Below are positions 41,034 through 51,323 of a stretch of DNA of 64,000 bases, piece by piece. The stretch's first letter is position 1. Each line of letters opens with the position of its first letter. This DNA comes from Allomuricauda sp. (GTDB lineage: Bacteria > Bacteroidota > Bacteroidia > Flavobacteriales > Flavobacteriaceae). A program made the translations under genes and the position numbers. The stretch spans positions 1-64,000 of the forward strand of contig JASBTQ010000022.1 of assembly GCA_030148335.1 (NCBI GenBank), written 5' to 3'. The notes under the pieces are model-generated. The model was not told where the DNA came from and ran no database searches. It saw only the letters and a list, made by a program, of their open reading frames with translations.

Positions 41034-41777
41034 ATGAAAAAAATCCTTGCCCCTGTCTTATTCCTATGGTTCGTTGTGGGCTGTGAAAGTGAATCCCAAT
41101 TGACTTTTGAGCCGTTGTTGCTCAATGGGGAAACTTGTGCCACTTGCCCCAATGTTGAGATCAATATCCCCAAAGCAATCGATGGGTCATCGGTGGCAAC
41201 GGCCATCAACCGATCATTGAGCGAAGAGATCATCAGCCTTCTTTCCTTTAGTGAGGGACAGGAAGACATCGACACTGCCGAAAAGGCCATCGCCTCTTTC
41301 ACCAATAGTTATAAGGAACTGAAATCCAAATTTCCCGATGAAGTGGCTTGGGAAGCAAAAATAAATGGGGATGTGATCTATGAGGACCTCAATATCGTGA
41401 CCGTGGCGGTCAGTTCCTATTCCTTTACCGGGGGTGCGCATGGCTATGCCTCCACTTCCTTTTTGAACTTTGACAAAACCAAAGGGGTAGAGCTGGACAC
41501 TCCTGACCTTTTTGACGACATGGGAGGGTTTGAAAAATTTGCCGAGGCCCAATTCCGTGCCCAAGAAAAAGTGCCGGAGGACCAAAACATCAATGCTACA
41601 GGCTTTATGTTCGAAGGGGATGCTTTTCATCTCCCCTATAATGTGGGCTACACCCCAGATGGCATCCAGCTCATCTATAACCCATACGAAGTGGCGTCGT
41701 ATGCCGATGGCCCTATCGTACTGACCCTGCCCTACGATAAGGTCAATCCTTATTTAAAAAGAAAAGTAACCCTTTGA
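41034..41777 (+). CDS. DUF3298/DUF4163 domain-containing lipoprotein
   Basis: FTGGAHGYASTSFLNFDKTKGVELDTPDLF; PDGIQLIYNPYEVASYADGPIVLTLPY. Confidence 0.88.
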   Translation: MKKILAPVLFLWFVVGCESESQLTFEPLLLNGETCATCPNVEINIPKAIDGSSVATAINRSLSEEIISLLSFSEGQEDIDTAEKAIASFTNSYKELKSKFPDEVAWEAKINGDVIYEDLNIVTVAVSSYSFTGGAHGYASTSFLNFDKTKGVELDTPDLFDDMGGFEKFAEAQFRAQEKVPEDQNINATGFMFEGDAFHLPYNVGYTPDGIQLIYNPYEVASYADGPIVLTLPYDKVNPYLKRKVTL

Positions 41778-41809
41778 TGGGTCTCTATGTCATATCAAAG
41801 CACAGACAA

Positions 41810-42361
41810 CTATTTGAAATAATAACGAAGCCCGGCCCCCAATAAGAGCGTGGAATCGTGAAGGTCACTGTTAAAATGATAAAACCCATTGATGGGGACG
41901 ATCACGGAAAATGCATCCGCCAGGAAGAAATCCATTTCAAAGGAAGCGTAGCCGCCATAAATAAAACTGCTCTCGGCCTCTATGGCATCAAAGGGGAAAA
42001 AGGTGTCCCCATTATTGATGTACTTGTATCCCAAGGAGGGCCCGCCGCCAAAATAAAAGGAGATCCCTCGTTTGGGAGAGGTCAAAATAGTGGTAAAATA
42101 CCCTAGGTTCAAAAAATAATCCTCATACGGAAATTCTACCCCTGAATTGGGGGTTTCCTTGGAAAAAGTTGCCGCCAACAACACTTGAAAGTAATCCGTG
42201 GCATTGTGGTAATAGTTCGTGTTGAGCTGAATGCCGTAGCCATCTGTTTTGTAAGTGGGTACCGCTCCAATGGATAAGTAGCTTCTTTGGGAAAAGCCCT
42301 GCTCGCATACCAAGGCAAACAGCATGCAAAAGAGCCCCCAGCATAAATGGAAGTGTTTCAT
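41810..42361 (-). CDS. Small outer-membrane beta-barrel-like protein
   Basis: Signal peptide, alternating aromatic strands, C-terminal LLGAGLRYYFK. Confidence 0.65.
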   Translation of the reverse strand: MKHFHLCWGLFCMLFALVCEQGFSQRSYLSIGAVPTYKTDGYGIQLNTNYYHNATDYFQVLLAATFSKETPNSGVEFPYEDYFLNLGYFTTILTSPKRGISFYFGGGPSLGYKYINNGDTFFPFDAIEAESSFIYGGYASFEMDFFLADAFSVIVPINGFYHFNSDLHDSTLLLGAGLRYYFK

Positions 42362-42513
42362 TTTGATAAGATTTGGGTCTTACAATAAATCAACAGCAAA
42401 TATAACTGATTTTCAGTGTGTTTTGCTTTTCACCGATCTATTTGGATTTGGGAAGGAAAATTGGGCCTGGACCATGGTCCGGCCATACAATTCCAGGATG
42501 GAAAAGCAGCCTT

Positions 42514-42981
42514 TCAGCGGTCCGAGTCCAAGGCTCTTTTCAACGCTCCGATGGCTCCCAGATGAAGCCCTTCGTGGAACACATTGAACGCAATGGCATC
42601 CTCAGCGCTGGCCAAGCCTATCTTAGGGGTCGTCATATATTCCTTGAACGTTTTGAACTTTCCGTGCGAATGGTCCAATTGGATGAGCTTCACCGTGCTG
42701 AACAGGTAGGCCGATATTTTTTCCATCTCCAGCTTGGAGGGCTCCCCGTCAGGAAAGGTCCCTTTTCGGTACTTGTCGATCAATTCCTTTTCAATGGTAA
42801 AGTCAAGACCGCTCAGGCCATACAGCAGCAATTGCGGCGTTACCACCACATGGGCTATATTCCACCAAATATTGTTGTTGAATCCCTTTGGGATCCTGAA
42901 CAGGTCCTCTTTTGGAATGTTCTGCAAATGATCGTGCAGAATTTTCCTGTTCTTCAGCAATATATCAAACAACTTTTCCAT
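42514..42981 (-). CDS. DinB family protein
   Basis: NNNIWWNIAHVVVTPQLLLYGLSG; FHEGLHLGAIGALKRAL. Confidence 0.8.
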   Translation of the reverse strand: MEKLFDILLKNRKILHDHLQNIPKEDLFRIPKGFNNNIWWNIAHVVVTPQLLLYGLSGLDFTIEKELIDKYRKGTFPDGEPSKLEMEKISAYLFSTVKLIQLDHSHGKFKTFKEYMTTPKIGLASAEDAIAFNVFHEGLHLGAIGALKRALDSDR

Positions 42982-43175
42982 AACCTTATTTTTCAAAAAG
43001 CAATCTTTTTCTGACGTAAATCTAGTTTTAAAATATGAGATGGGTCTATGAAAAATACATAAAATTGCTCCTTCTTTACAATTGGAACAACCTTTCGAAA
43101 AGCTGTTGAATTTACAGTTTCTTCATGTGTTTTGATTGATTTTTGCCTTCCTTTGCCAACACAGTATCTTTTACC

Positions 43176-43529
43176 ATGAAAAAAATATACCACTTGGGCA
43201 CCTGCACTACTTGTCAGCGGATCCTAAAAGAATTGGCTCCTTTGGACGGGGTCCAATTGCAAGAGATCAAATCTGAACCCATTACCTCCGAACAATTGGA
43301 AGAAATGGCCTCCCTTTCAGGCAATTATGAATCCCTTTTCAGCAAAAGGGCCATGCTGTTCCGCCAAAGAGGGCTCCACGAAAAGGAACTCTCTGAAAAC
43401 GATTATAAAAACCTGATCTTGGAGCATTATACCTTTTTAAAAAGGCCCGTGATCCTTGTTGATGGACAGATCTTTGTCGGAAATTCCAAAAAAGTGGTCC
43501 AGGCCGCAAAAGAGGCACTGCATAAATGA
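43176..43529 (+). CDS. ArsC/Spx-family thioredoxin-fold protein
   Basis: MKKIYHLGTCTTCQRILKEL; KRPVILVDGQIFVGNSKKVV. Confidence 0.85.
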   Translation: MKKIYHLGTCTTCQRILKELAPLDGVQLQEIKSEPITSEQLEEMASLSGNYESLFSKRAMLFRQRGLHEKELSENDYKNLILEHYTFLKRPVILVDGQIFVGNSKKVVQAAKEALHK

Positions 43530-44428
43530 GCAAAAGAACCTTGGCCATTTTGGCCGCCATTGGCGCCACTACCATTTATGGCATCAACCATACCGTTGCC
43601 AAAGGGGTCATGCCCACCTATGTGAAGCCGTTTGGTTTCATCATGTTGCGGGTAACGGGAGCGGCCTTGCTGTTTTGGATCATCTCCCTGTTCGGTCCCA
43701 AGGAAAAGATAGCGAAGAGGGACTGGTTACAGATCTTGGTATGCTCCATTTTGGGCATGGTCATCAATATGCTTTCCTTTTTCAAGGGGTTGCAGCTTTC
43801 GACCCCGATCAATAGTGCGGTGCTGGTGACGATTACCCCGATCATTGTGGTCATTCTCTCAGCCTTCTTTTTGAGCGAACGGATCACCCTGAACAAAGGC
43901 CTTGGGGTATTTTTAGGCTTTGCAGGGGCTATTGGACTCATTCTTTTTGGAGCGGAAGTTCGACAAGATGCCCCCAACATTCCCCTCGGCAATTTTTTGT
44001 TTGTGCTGAACGCCACTTCGTATGGCGCATACCTTATTGTGGTGAAGACCCTCATTGAAAAATACCATCCCTTTACCTTGATGAAATGGCTTTTTACCAT
44101 TGCGGTCATCATCAACCTGCCCATCACCTTGCCCGAGGTCATGGAGATACAATGGTCCACCATGCCACTTTGGGCCTATGGCTCGATAGCTTTTGTGGTC
44201 ATTGGCACTACCTTTATGACCTATCTGTTCAATGTGTTTGCCCTTACCCAACTCAAGGCGTCCACGGTTGGGGCCTTTGTGTATATGCAACCGTTAGTGG
44301 GTATTCTGTTCGCCCTTTTTTCAGGAAAGGACCATCTTACCTTGGTCAAGATCGTGGCCACGGCCTTTGTGCTGGTCGGCGTGTATTTGGCCAGTAAACG
44401 GCCAAAGGCAGGGCTAAAGAACGATTAA
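43526..44428 (+). CDS. EamA/DMT family transporter
   Basis: 10-TM, two EamA repeats. Confidence 0.92.
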   Translation: MSKRTLAILAAIGATTIYGINHTVAKGVMPTYVKPFGFIMLRVTGAALLFWIISLFGPKEKIAKRDWLQILVCSILGMVINMLSFFKGLQLSTPINSAVLVTITPIIVVILSAFFLSERITLNKGLGVFLGFAGAIGLILFGAEVRQDAPNIPLGNFLFVLNATSYGAYLIVVKTLIEKYHPFTLMKWLFTIAVIINLPITLPEVMEIQWSTMPLWAYGSIAFVVIGTTFMTYLFNVFALTQLKASTVGAFVYMQPLVGILFALFSGKDHLTLVKIVATAFVLVGVYLASKRPKAGLKND

Positions 44429-44904
44429 CCCTCCAAATCCCTCGGAACCTGCACAAACTTTCGGGTGTCGGCCTTGGTCAACGTCTTGAAATCCTTTGAT
44501 CGTTCCATGGCTTGGAATGCTTCCAAAAATTCAGTGGGGAGAGCGGTCAATTTTCGTTCTTTCAAATCGATCCAAGCACCCATCATCTCACAACGTGCAA
44601 AGTTCTTGCCCTTGAAGTCATAAAAATTGTGCCGGAACTCGAAGAACATTCCATCTTCGCTCATGCCCACCAGTTCCAAGGAAACTTTGACAGGCCTGCC
44701 GGGAAAGGCCTCCTTAAAATAATAGACATGTTCATAAAAGACCACAGGGCCGATATTGTGGATGGCCATGCTCACCTGGTTGAATCCCAACTGCCCCAAA
44801 TAGGCCATTCGGGTGTGGCTCATAAAATTGATATAGGCCGAGTTGGCCATGTGCCTATTGGCATCCAGATCGCTCCAACGGATCTCAAATTCCTTAAAAA
44901 ACAT
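44425..44904 (-). CDS. Acyl-CoA thioesterase (4HBT hotdog fold)
   Basis: FEIRWSDLDANRHMANSAYINFMSHTRMAYL. Confidence 0.92.
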   Translation of the reverse strand: MFFKEFEIRWSDLDANRHMANSAYINFMSHTRMAYLGQLGFNQVSMAIHNIGPVVFYEHVYYFKEAFPGRPVKVSLELVGMSEDGMFFEFRHNFYDFKGKNFARCEMMGAWIDLKERKLTALPTEFLEAFQAMERSKDFKTLTKADTRKFVQVPRDLEG

Positions 44905-45021
44905 AGCGGGTTATTTTGTTATGCGTGCATAATAATTGTAAAAATACCATAGTTTTGAGAACTGGCCCCAATGGGGCAACAGAATTAATCCTATTTTTAA
45001 ACATAGTTTAACACCGATCGC

Positions 45022-45999
45022 ATGAGCCAAAAAGCCGAATTCACCAAACAGCTTTCCCTACCCGTAATCGCCGCACCCATGTTCCTGATCTCCGGACCCA
45101 AACTGGTCATTGAGTGCTGCAAGAACGGCATTGTCGGAACGTTTCCCGCATTGAACCAACGCACCAGCGAAGGTTTTGAGGAATGGCTTGTCCAAATAAA
45201 GTCGGAACTGGAACAATTTGAAAAGGAAACGGGAAAGAAGCCTGCTCCCTTCGGTGTAAACCTCATCGTGCACCCCACCAACCCCAGATTGGAGGCCGAT
45301 GTGAAGCTCTGCACGAAGTACAAAGTTCCCTTGGTGATCACCTCCCTGGGCGCCGTGAGCATGGTGGTAGACGCCATTCACAGCTATGGCGGGCTGGTGT
45401 TCCACGACATCATCAAAAAACGGCATGCGGAAAAAGCCGCCGAGGCCGGGGTGGACGGACTCATTTTGGTATCGGCAGGGGCTGGTGGACATGCTGGGAA
45501 CATCAACCCCATGAGTTTGGTCACGGAGGTCAAAAAATTCTTTGACAAGACCATTATCCTTTCAGGCTGCATCAGCACGGGAAGGGACATTGCGACTGCC
45601 ATGCAGATGGGGGCCGACCTGGCCTACATGGGCACCCGTTTCATCAACACGGAAGAAAGCCAGGCCACTGACGAATACCGCAAAATGATCGTTGATGCCG
45701 GGGCCAGTGATGTGGTCTATACCGCGGCCATTTCGGGGGTGCATGCCAATTTTTTGGCTGCCAGTCTCAAAGCTGCCGGAATCACGGAGGAAGATTTGAA
45801 AAAGGACACGAAAATTGATTTTGGAAAGGAGCTCAACACCGAAGCCAAGGCCTGGAAGACCATTTGGTCGGCAGGGCAGGGTGTCACTTCCATTGACAAT
45901 GTCCTTCCAGTTTCCAAGTTGGTCGAATCCCTAAAAAGTGAATTTAAATCGGCCATTGAGGAACAGGCCAAACTTTTGACTGTTTTCCCAAAGGATTGA
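45022..45999 (+). CDS. Nitronate monooxygenase / NAD(P)H-dependent flavin oxidoreductase
   Basis: PVIAAPMFLISGPKLVIECCKNGIVGTFPA; AGAGGHAG; MGADLAYMGTRFINTEES. Confidence 0.93.
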   Translation: MSQKAEFTKQLSLPVIAAPMFLISGPKLVIECCKNGIVGTFPALNQRTSEGFEEWLVQIKSELEQFEKETGKKPAPFGVNLIVHPTNPRLEADVKLCTKYKVPLVITSLGAVSMVVDAIHSYGGLVFHDIIKKRHAEKAAEAGVDGLILVSAGAGGHAGNINPMSLVTEVKKFFDKTIILSGCISTGRDIATAMQMGADLAYMGTRFINTEESQATDEYRKMIVDAGASDVVYTAAISGVHANFLAASLKAAGITEEDLKKDTKIDFGKELNTEAKAWKTIWSAGQGVTSIDNVLPVSKLVESLKSEFKSAIEEQAKLLTVFPKD

Positions 46000-46051
46000 T
46001 GGGGATCATTTTATTTGTATTTTTCGAAGGCAATCAGCAAAACCGACCCCT

Positions 46052-47053
46052 ATGTACGTCAAAAGAAATATCAGTTGGCACATTATTCTCCTGTATGCAT
46101 GGAAAAACCTGATTTTTTTCGTGCTCTATGCCGGGATTATCTTTTACCTATATTTTGAATTGGGCTGGACCCATATCGACATTCCTTTCCAACCCTTGTC
46201 CGTGATCGGCATCGCAGTGGCTTTTTACATCGGCTTCAAAAACAGCCAGAGCTACGACAGGTTTTGGGAAGGCCGAAAGATTTGGGGCGGTATTGTCAAT
46301 TATTCCAGGACGTGGGCGAACAATGTCTTGAGTTTTGTGGAAAATGACAGAAATGCGCAGATTGTCCTCATCTATCGGCACATTGCATGGATCAATGCCC
46401 TCCGTATCCAATTGCGGCAATCCAACAGTTTTTCCATTAAGGAAAACAGGGCAGTGGAGCGCCTGTTCGACAAGCACGGGGAAAGAAACCCTGCTTGCGA
46501 CGGCATGGAATCGCTGCTCTCCAGGGAGGAGGTCGAAGACTTGGAAAACCGTCGGAACGTGGCCACCCATCTCATCAAAAATCAGGGGAAAACGCTGAAA
46601 AAACTACTGAGCGAAGGGAAGATCACAGAGTTCGACAAGCAGGTGTTGCACAGCAATTTAGAAGAAATGTACAACCTTCAAGGCATGTGCGAGCGCATCA
46701 AGAACACGCCCTTTCCCAGACAATATGCCTATTTCAGCACCGTTTTTACCTGGATTTTCATTTTGTTGCTTCCCTTCGGATTGCTCAACGTCTTCAAAAC
46801 CCAACTACGAGGCCTGACCGATGTTCCAAGTTGGTGGTACATAGGGCTGATGGTTTTCTTTTCCGTGCTCATTTCATGGATGTTCAGCACCATGGAAAAA
46901 GTGGGCAGCAACAGTGAAGACCCATTTGAGGGACGTATCAACGATGTTCCCATGACAGCCCTTTGCCGTACCATAGAAATAGATCTCAGGGACATGCTGG
47001 ACGAGCAAAATCTACCGGAAAAAGTACGCCCACAACACCATATCCTGTATTAA
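46052..47053 (+). CDS. Bestrophin family anion channel
   Basis: GIAVAFYIGFKNSQSYDRFWEGRKIWGGIVNYSR; GSNSEDPFEGRINDVPMTALCRTIEIDLR. Confidence 0.95.
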   Translation: MYVKRNISWHIILLYAWKNLIFFVLYAGIIFYLYFELGWTHIDIPFQPLSVIGIAVAFYIGFKNSQSYDRFWEGRKIWGGIVNYSRTWANNVLSFVENDRNAQIVLIYRHIAWINALRIQLRQSNSFSIKENRAVERLFDKHGERNPACDGMESLLSREEVEDLENRRNVATHLIKNQGKTLKKLLSEGKITEFDKQVLHSNLEEMYNLQGMCERIKNTPFPRQYAYFSTVFTWIFILLLPFGLLNVFKTQLRGLTDVPSWWYIGLMVFFSVLISWMFSTMEKVGSNSEDPFEGRINDVPMTALCRTIEIDLRDMLDEQNLPEKVRPQHHILY

Positions 47054-48012
47054 TGCCTTTGATCGACTCGAATTACGCTCCTCCTTTGTTTTTTCGAAAC
47101 GGCCATTTGTCCACCATCTATTCGGGGATCATACGTTCGGTGAACGGGGTTCTCCAAAAAAGGGAACGCATTGCACTTTTGGATGGTGATTTTCTGGACT
47201 TGGATTGGAGCGAGGCCCATTCCCCTACCCAAAAACTGGTCATCCTGCTCCATGGTCTGGAGGGAGATGCCCAGCGTCCCTACATTACCGGCAGTGCCAA
47301 GATCCTGAACCAAAATGGCTATGACACCTGTGCCGTAAACTTTAGAAGTTGCAGTGGAGAACCCAACAAACTCTATCGCTCCTATCACTCCGGGGCCACG
47401 GAAGATCTCATTGAGATCCTTGATCATATCCTCAACACAAGGGATTATACCAATATCTATCTCAAAGGATTCAGTCTGGGAGGCAACCTTTTGCTGAAAT
47501 ACCTGGGGGAAGGAAATGCAGTTCCAAAGGAAATCAAAGGGGCGGTGGCCGTATCGGTGCCTTGCGACCTTCATAGCTCGTGCAGGCAATTGCTCAGCCT
47601 AAAGAATGTCCTGTATGCCCAACGTTTTAAAAAGAACCTGTTGGACAAACTGCGGCAGAAGCAGCTTCTTTTTCCTGACCTCATCTCGGATGCCGACATC
47701 AAGTGCATCAAAACATTGAAGGATTTTGATGATATCTATACAAGCCGTGCGCACCATTTTACGGATGCCGAGGACTATTATGCCAAATGCAGTTCCCTTC
47801 AGTTCTTGCCGGACATCACTGTACCCAGTCTCATCATCAATGCCAAAAATGACTCGTTCCTGAGTCCCGAATGCTATCCTTTTGTGGAAACCGAAAAAAA
47901 CCCCCATCTTTTTCTGGAAACTCCAGATCATGGCGGGCATGTCGGCTTTTGGGGTAAAAACAACATCACCTATACAGAAAATAAGGCTTTACATTTCTTC
48001 GAAAGCCGCTAA
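47053..48012 (+). CDS. YheT-family alpha/beta hydrolase
   Basis: FFRNGHLSTIYSG; VILLHGLEGDAQRPYI; GFSLGGNLLLKYLGE; start codon overlaps bestrophin stop (TAATG). Confidence 0.92.
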   Translation: MPLIDSNYAPPLFFRNGHLSTIYSGIIRSVNGVLQKRERIALLDGDFLDLDWSEAHSPTQKLVILLHGLEGDAQRPYITGSAKILNQNGYDTCAVNFRSCSGEPNKLYRSYHSGATEDLIEILDHILNTRDYTNIYLKGFSLGGNLLLKYLGEGNAVPKEIKGAVAVSVPCDLHSSCRQLLSLKNVLYAQRFKKNLLDKLRQKQLLFPDLISDADIKCIKTLKDFDDIYTSRAHHFTDAEDYYAKCSSLQFLPDITVPSLIINAKNDSFLSPECYPFVETEKNPHLFLETPDHGGHVGFWGKNNITYTENKALHFFESR

Positions 48013-48132
48013 ATGAAAACGTTATAGTTGGATACAGTGGCCCGGAAAACAAAAAACCGATGAATTATTAGCCCCTAATTGCCTATCTTAGTAATTCTAT
48101 TTACACAAACAAACTTCAATAGAACGTAAAGC

Positions 48133-48612
48133 ATGAAAAAAATATTCCTGTTCTTGGCCGTGGGAGCCATTATGGCAAGTTGTGGCGGAAAGAAAGAAGA
48201 GAAAAAGGACGGTTTTGAAGTAAGCCGTACAAAAACAGAAGAGAAAAAAGCGGAAGATGGTGGCGGAGTCCCCGTGGATCTGGACAACAAAGGTGTAGGT
48301 CCCATCAAAAATGTGGATTTCCCTGACGAGATCGACCAAGAAATGGCCGCTCGCGGACAGGCCAAGTTCGATGCCATCTGCGTGGCTTGCCACATGGTGG
48401 ACCAGCGCATGATAGGCCCTGCCATGAAGGGAGTCTATGAAAGAAGGAGTCCGGAATGGGTCATGAACATGATCCTGAACCCTGATGGGATGCTCAAAGA
48501 AGACCCCATCGCCAAGGCCTTGTTGAAAGAATACAACAATGCCATTATGCTGGACCAGAACCTGACCGAGGAAGAGGCCAGGGATGTTGCTGAATACCTC
48601 AGGACGCTATAA
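48133..48612 (+). CDS. Cytochrome c lipoprotein
   Basis: Lipobox MASCGGKK; CVACH haem motif; distal Met in HMVDQRMIGPAM. Confidence 0.88.
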   Translation: MKKIFLFLAVGAIMASCGGKKEEKKDGFEVSRTKTEEKKAEDGGGVPVDLDNKGVGPIKNVDFPDEIDQEMAARGQAKFDAICVACHMVDQRMIGPAMKGVYERRSPEWVMNMILNPDGMLKEDPIAKALLKEYNNAIMLDQNLTEEEARDVAEYLRTL

Positions 48613-48635
48613 GAGCCTGTACATAAATTTCTTTG

Positions 48636-48670
48636 AAATGCTGTTGTTTTTAAGTAAAGCAACAGCATTT
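48636..48670 (+). terminator. Intrinsic terminator
   Basis: AAATGCTGTTG...CAACAGCATTT. Confidence 0.65.
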
Positions 48671-48693
48671 TGCATTTTACAAACTAATCAAAC

Positions 48694-49401
48694 ATGAGAC
48701 ACTTTCTTTTTGCATTGCTCGGTTGCCTCTCAGTGACTGCAATGACCGCCCAAGACCTGCAAGGTGCCTGGGAAATGACCCAGACCAATGAGCAAGGAAC
48801 AGAAGTACAACATATTGCCATCATAGCCGGGGACTATATCTCCAAGGCCTTTTTTGAAAAAGAGACCGGAAAGTTTATCGGCACCAAGGGCGGGAGCTAC
48901 AAGGCCGACGGTCAAAATTTTACTTATCTGTTCGAATATGCCTCATTGAACCCCGAACTGGTGGGAACCCAAAAGAGCGTCCCTTACGAACTGGTGGACG
49001 GAAAACTCCACTTGGGTGATGCGACCTGGTCCAAAATCGATGATGGGACACCCGGGAATCTCTCCGGTGCATGGCTCATTTCCGGAAGGAAGCAAGATGG
49101 CGAGGTCGTGAAACGAAATACCTCGGGCCCGCGCAAGACCATGAAGATCTTGTCCGGCACCCGCTTCCAGTGGATCGCCTACAATACGGAGACCAAGGAA
49201 TTCATGGGCACAGGAGGGGGAACCTACACCACTAAGGAAGGAAAATATACGGAGAACATCGGCTTCTTTTCCCGGGACGATTCTAGAGTGGGCGCCAGTT
49301 TGCAATTTGATTATAGCTTGGAAGACGGGGACTGGCACCATTCCGGTTTGAGCAGCAAAGGACAGCCCATATACGAGGTCTGGAGCAAACGAACGGAGTA
49401 A
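48694..49401 (+). CDS. Secreted protein with two internally duplicated lipocalin-like domains
   Basis: GAWEMTQ...FIGTKGGSYKADGQNFTYLFEY and GAWLISG...FMGTGGGTYTTKEGKYTENIGF. Confidence 0.7.
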   Translation: MRHFLFALLGCLSVTAMTAQDLQGAWEMTQTNEQGTEVQHIAIIAGDYISKAFFEKETGKFIGTKGGSYKADGQNFTYLFEYASLNPELVGTQKSVPYELVDGKLHLGDATWSKIDDGTPGNLSGAWLISGRKQDGEVVKRNTSGPRKTMKILSGTRFQWIAYNTETKEFMGTGGGTYTTKEGKYTENIGFFSRDDSRVGASLQFDYSLEDGDWHHSGLSSKGQPIYEVWSKRTE

Positions 49402-49498
49402 GGACCGTTTTCAGATGGCACAATCCGTTACAGAAACAATGATGAATTTTATTTTTTTAGTATTTTTCCTAAACATTAACCATTAATTTCTGTAAAAA

Positions 49499-49921
49499 AT
49501 GAAAACCTCTATCCTATTATTCTTCTTTGCCATAGTCCTGGCAGATTCCTGTAGCAATTCCAAATCCAGTGCAGAGGCGCTCTATGGCCCCACTTGGGAA
49601 CTGGATTACATAACTGGCCCAAGGATTGCCTTTGAAGGGCTTTTCCCGGACAAAAAACCACAGATCACTTTCGACAAGGAGTCCTCCAAAGTCACAGGCA
49701 CGGACAGCTGCAACGGGTATTCCGCCGAATATGTTCTGGAGGGGAGCTCCATTTCCTTTGGCGAACCCGGCCCCACGACCATGATGTTCTGTGGTGGCAG
49801 CGAGCGCCAATTTTTGGAAATGATGAAAAAAGTGGATGGTTTCTCCTTTGATGAAGATGGAAAACTCAACCTGTTGATGGGCGAAATCCCCATGATGCGC
49901 TTCAAAAAGATAGGGGCATGA
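49499..49921 (+). CDS. META domain-containing lipoprotein
   Basis: WELDYITGPRIAFEGLFPDKKPQITFDKESSKVTGTDSCNGYSAEY. Confidence 0.85.
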   Translation: MKTSILLFFFAIVLADSCSNSKSSAEALYGPTWELDYITGPRIAFEGLFPDKKPQITFDKESSKVTGTDSCNGYSAEYVLEGSSISFGEPGPTTMMFCGGSERQFLEMMKKVDGFSFDEDGKLNLLMGEIPMMRFKKIGA

Positions 49922-50733
49922 AAAAAAACGTTATGGCCATCTGTTTCCTAGTCTTCCTTTCCAGCTGTGTGGAAAAGAAAAAAAAGAATGCGGAACAGAC
50001 AGGGGCCACGGAAGAAACGACAGACACGATCAAGGAAAGGAAAAGCGCCAGAGCAATGTCCGCAGCGCATACCGAAAATTATTTCAAGGCCACAGGGACA
50101 GAACCTTTTTGGGGCCTAAAGATCTATGGGGACAGGGTGGAACTCAGTACTGTTGAAGGGGACACCATCGTTGTGCCGCACACGGAGCCCATCAGGGTAC
50201 AGGATGCCAATATAAAGATGTACCGTGCACAGACCGAGGCCACGGCCATGGATGTCGTCATCTCCCAAAAAGAATGCACCAATGCCATGTCCGGCGAAGT
50301 ATCTCCGTATTCCGTGACCATTTCCTATAAAAAGACCGGGGAGGAAGAAACCCATGTCTTGGAAGGCTGCGGCTCGTATGTGACCGATTATAGGCTCAAT
50401 GATATCTGGGTGCTGGAGGAAATGGGGGCCAAAAAAGTGTCCAAAGAAGAGTTCAACGGGAAAGATGTGCCCTATATGGAAATCTATACCGAGGACAACC
50501 GTTTTTCAGGTTTTTCGGGCTGCAACCGAATGACAGGAAGTCTCTTCTACGAAAAGGACCTCCTGCGTTTTGCCCAGATTGCCTCCACTCAAATGGCCTG
50601 CCCCAAGATGGACAGGGAATCCGAATTTTTGAAGGCCCTGCAAAGCGGCACACAATATAAGGTGGAAAACAATAGACTCTACCTTTCCAACGGTAGCGAA
50701 GAAAACCTGCTCATATTCAAAAAAATAGACTGA
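49918..50733 (+). CDS. META domain-containing lipoprotein (COG3650-like N-terminus)
   Basis: NYFKATGTEPFWGLKIYGDRVELST; FSGFSGCNRMTGSLFYEKDLLRFAQIASTQMACP. Confidence 0.85.
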   Translation: MKKNVMAICFLVFLSSCVEKKKKNAEQTGATEETTDTIKERKSARAMSAAHTENYFKATGTEPFWGLKIYGDRVELSTVEGDTIVVPHTEPIRVQDANIKMYRAQTEATAMDVVISQKECTNAMSGEVSPYSVTISYKKTGEEETHVLEGCGSYVTDYRLNDIWVLEEMGAKKVSKEEFNGKDVPYMEIYTEDNRFSGFSGCNRMTGSLFYEKDLLRFAQIASTQMACPKMDRESEFLKALQSGTQYKVENNRLYLSNGSEENLLIFKKID

Positions 50734-50735
50734 TC

Positions 50736-51206
50736 ATGAAAAAACTACTTTTTACCTGCTTGGCCCTATCGGTTTTGGCCAGTTGCAAGACCAAAGAAAA
50801 GCAAGAAGAGAACGAGACCCAGCCCGAAGTCCCGATGGCGGTTGAAGAAAAAGCGCCCGCCTTGGCGTTGGGATGTTATACCTATGATGGCAACGGCAAC
50901 CACATTGTACTGGAGATCACCGAAATGAACGGCACCGTTCTCGGAAACCTGGACTATGCCCTCAAGGAAAAGGATGCTAACAAGGGGACTTTTTCCGGTG
51001 TCTTGAAGGACAGTGTGCTCCTCGGGAGTTACACCTTTATGTCCGAAGGCACGGAAAGCACCCGCGAGGTGGCCTTTTTGGTGAAGGAGGGGCAGTTGAT
51101 CGAAGGATTTGGCGCACTGGACGAGACCGGGACCGCCTTTCAGAATCCAGTTTCCCTCAGTTTCAGTTCGTCCATGCCGTTGTCCAAAACGGATTGTGAA
51201 CCGTGA
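50736..51206 (+). CDS. Hypothetical lipoprotein
   Basis: LSVLASCKTKEKQEE lipobox; third gene of a tight operon. Confidence 0.7.
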   Translation: MKKLLFTCLALSVLASCKTKEKQEENETQPEVPMAVEEKAPALALGCYTYDGNGNHIVLEITEMNGTVLGNLDYALKEKDANKGTFSGVLKDSVLLGSYTFMSEGTESTREVAFLVKEGQLIEGFGALDETGTAFQNPVSLSFSSSMPLSKTDCEP

Positions 51207-51323
51207 TACCCAACGGGATTCTTTCGTATGGGCCAGAAGAGAGTCAAACCCATCGATGATACCCCAATTGGGGGGTATATGGATGTATTTTACATCTATA
51301 TATACAAGTTACCTGCAAGCTAA

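Noticed and set aside
42514-42981. Three DinB-family genes (6162, 42514, 54795) as a linked system
   Set aside because: DinB-like proteins are abundant and scattered in Bacteroidetes; the three copies are distant and divergent, so no system is inferred.
51220-51275. tRNA-like/relic segment (reads WARRESNPSMIPQ; minus strand GGGTTTGACTCTCTTCTGGCCCA) beside the palindrome CCCCAATTGGGG
   Set aside because: The minus strand faintly resembles a tRNA T-arm and acceptor end, but the stem pairing is weak and no matching 5' acceptor arm is present nearby; not called as tRNA or attachment site without a tRNAscan/BLAST check.
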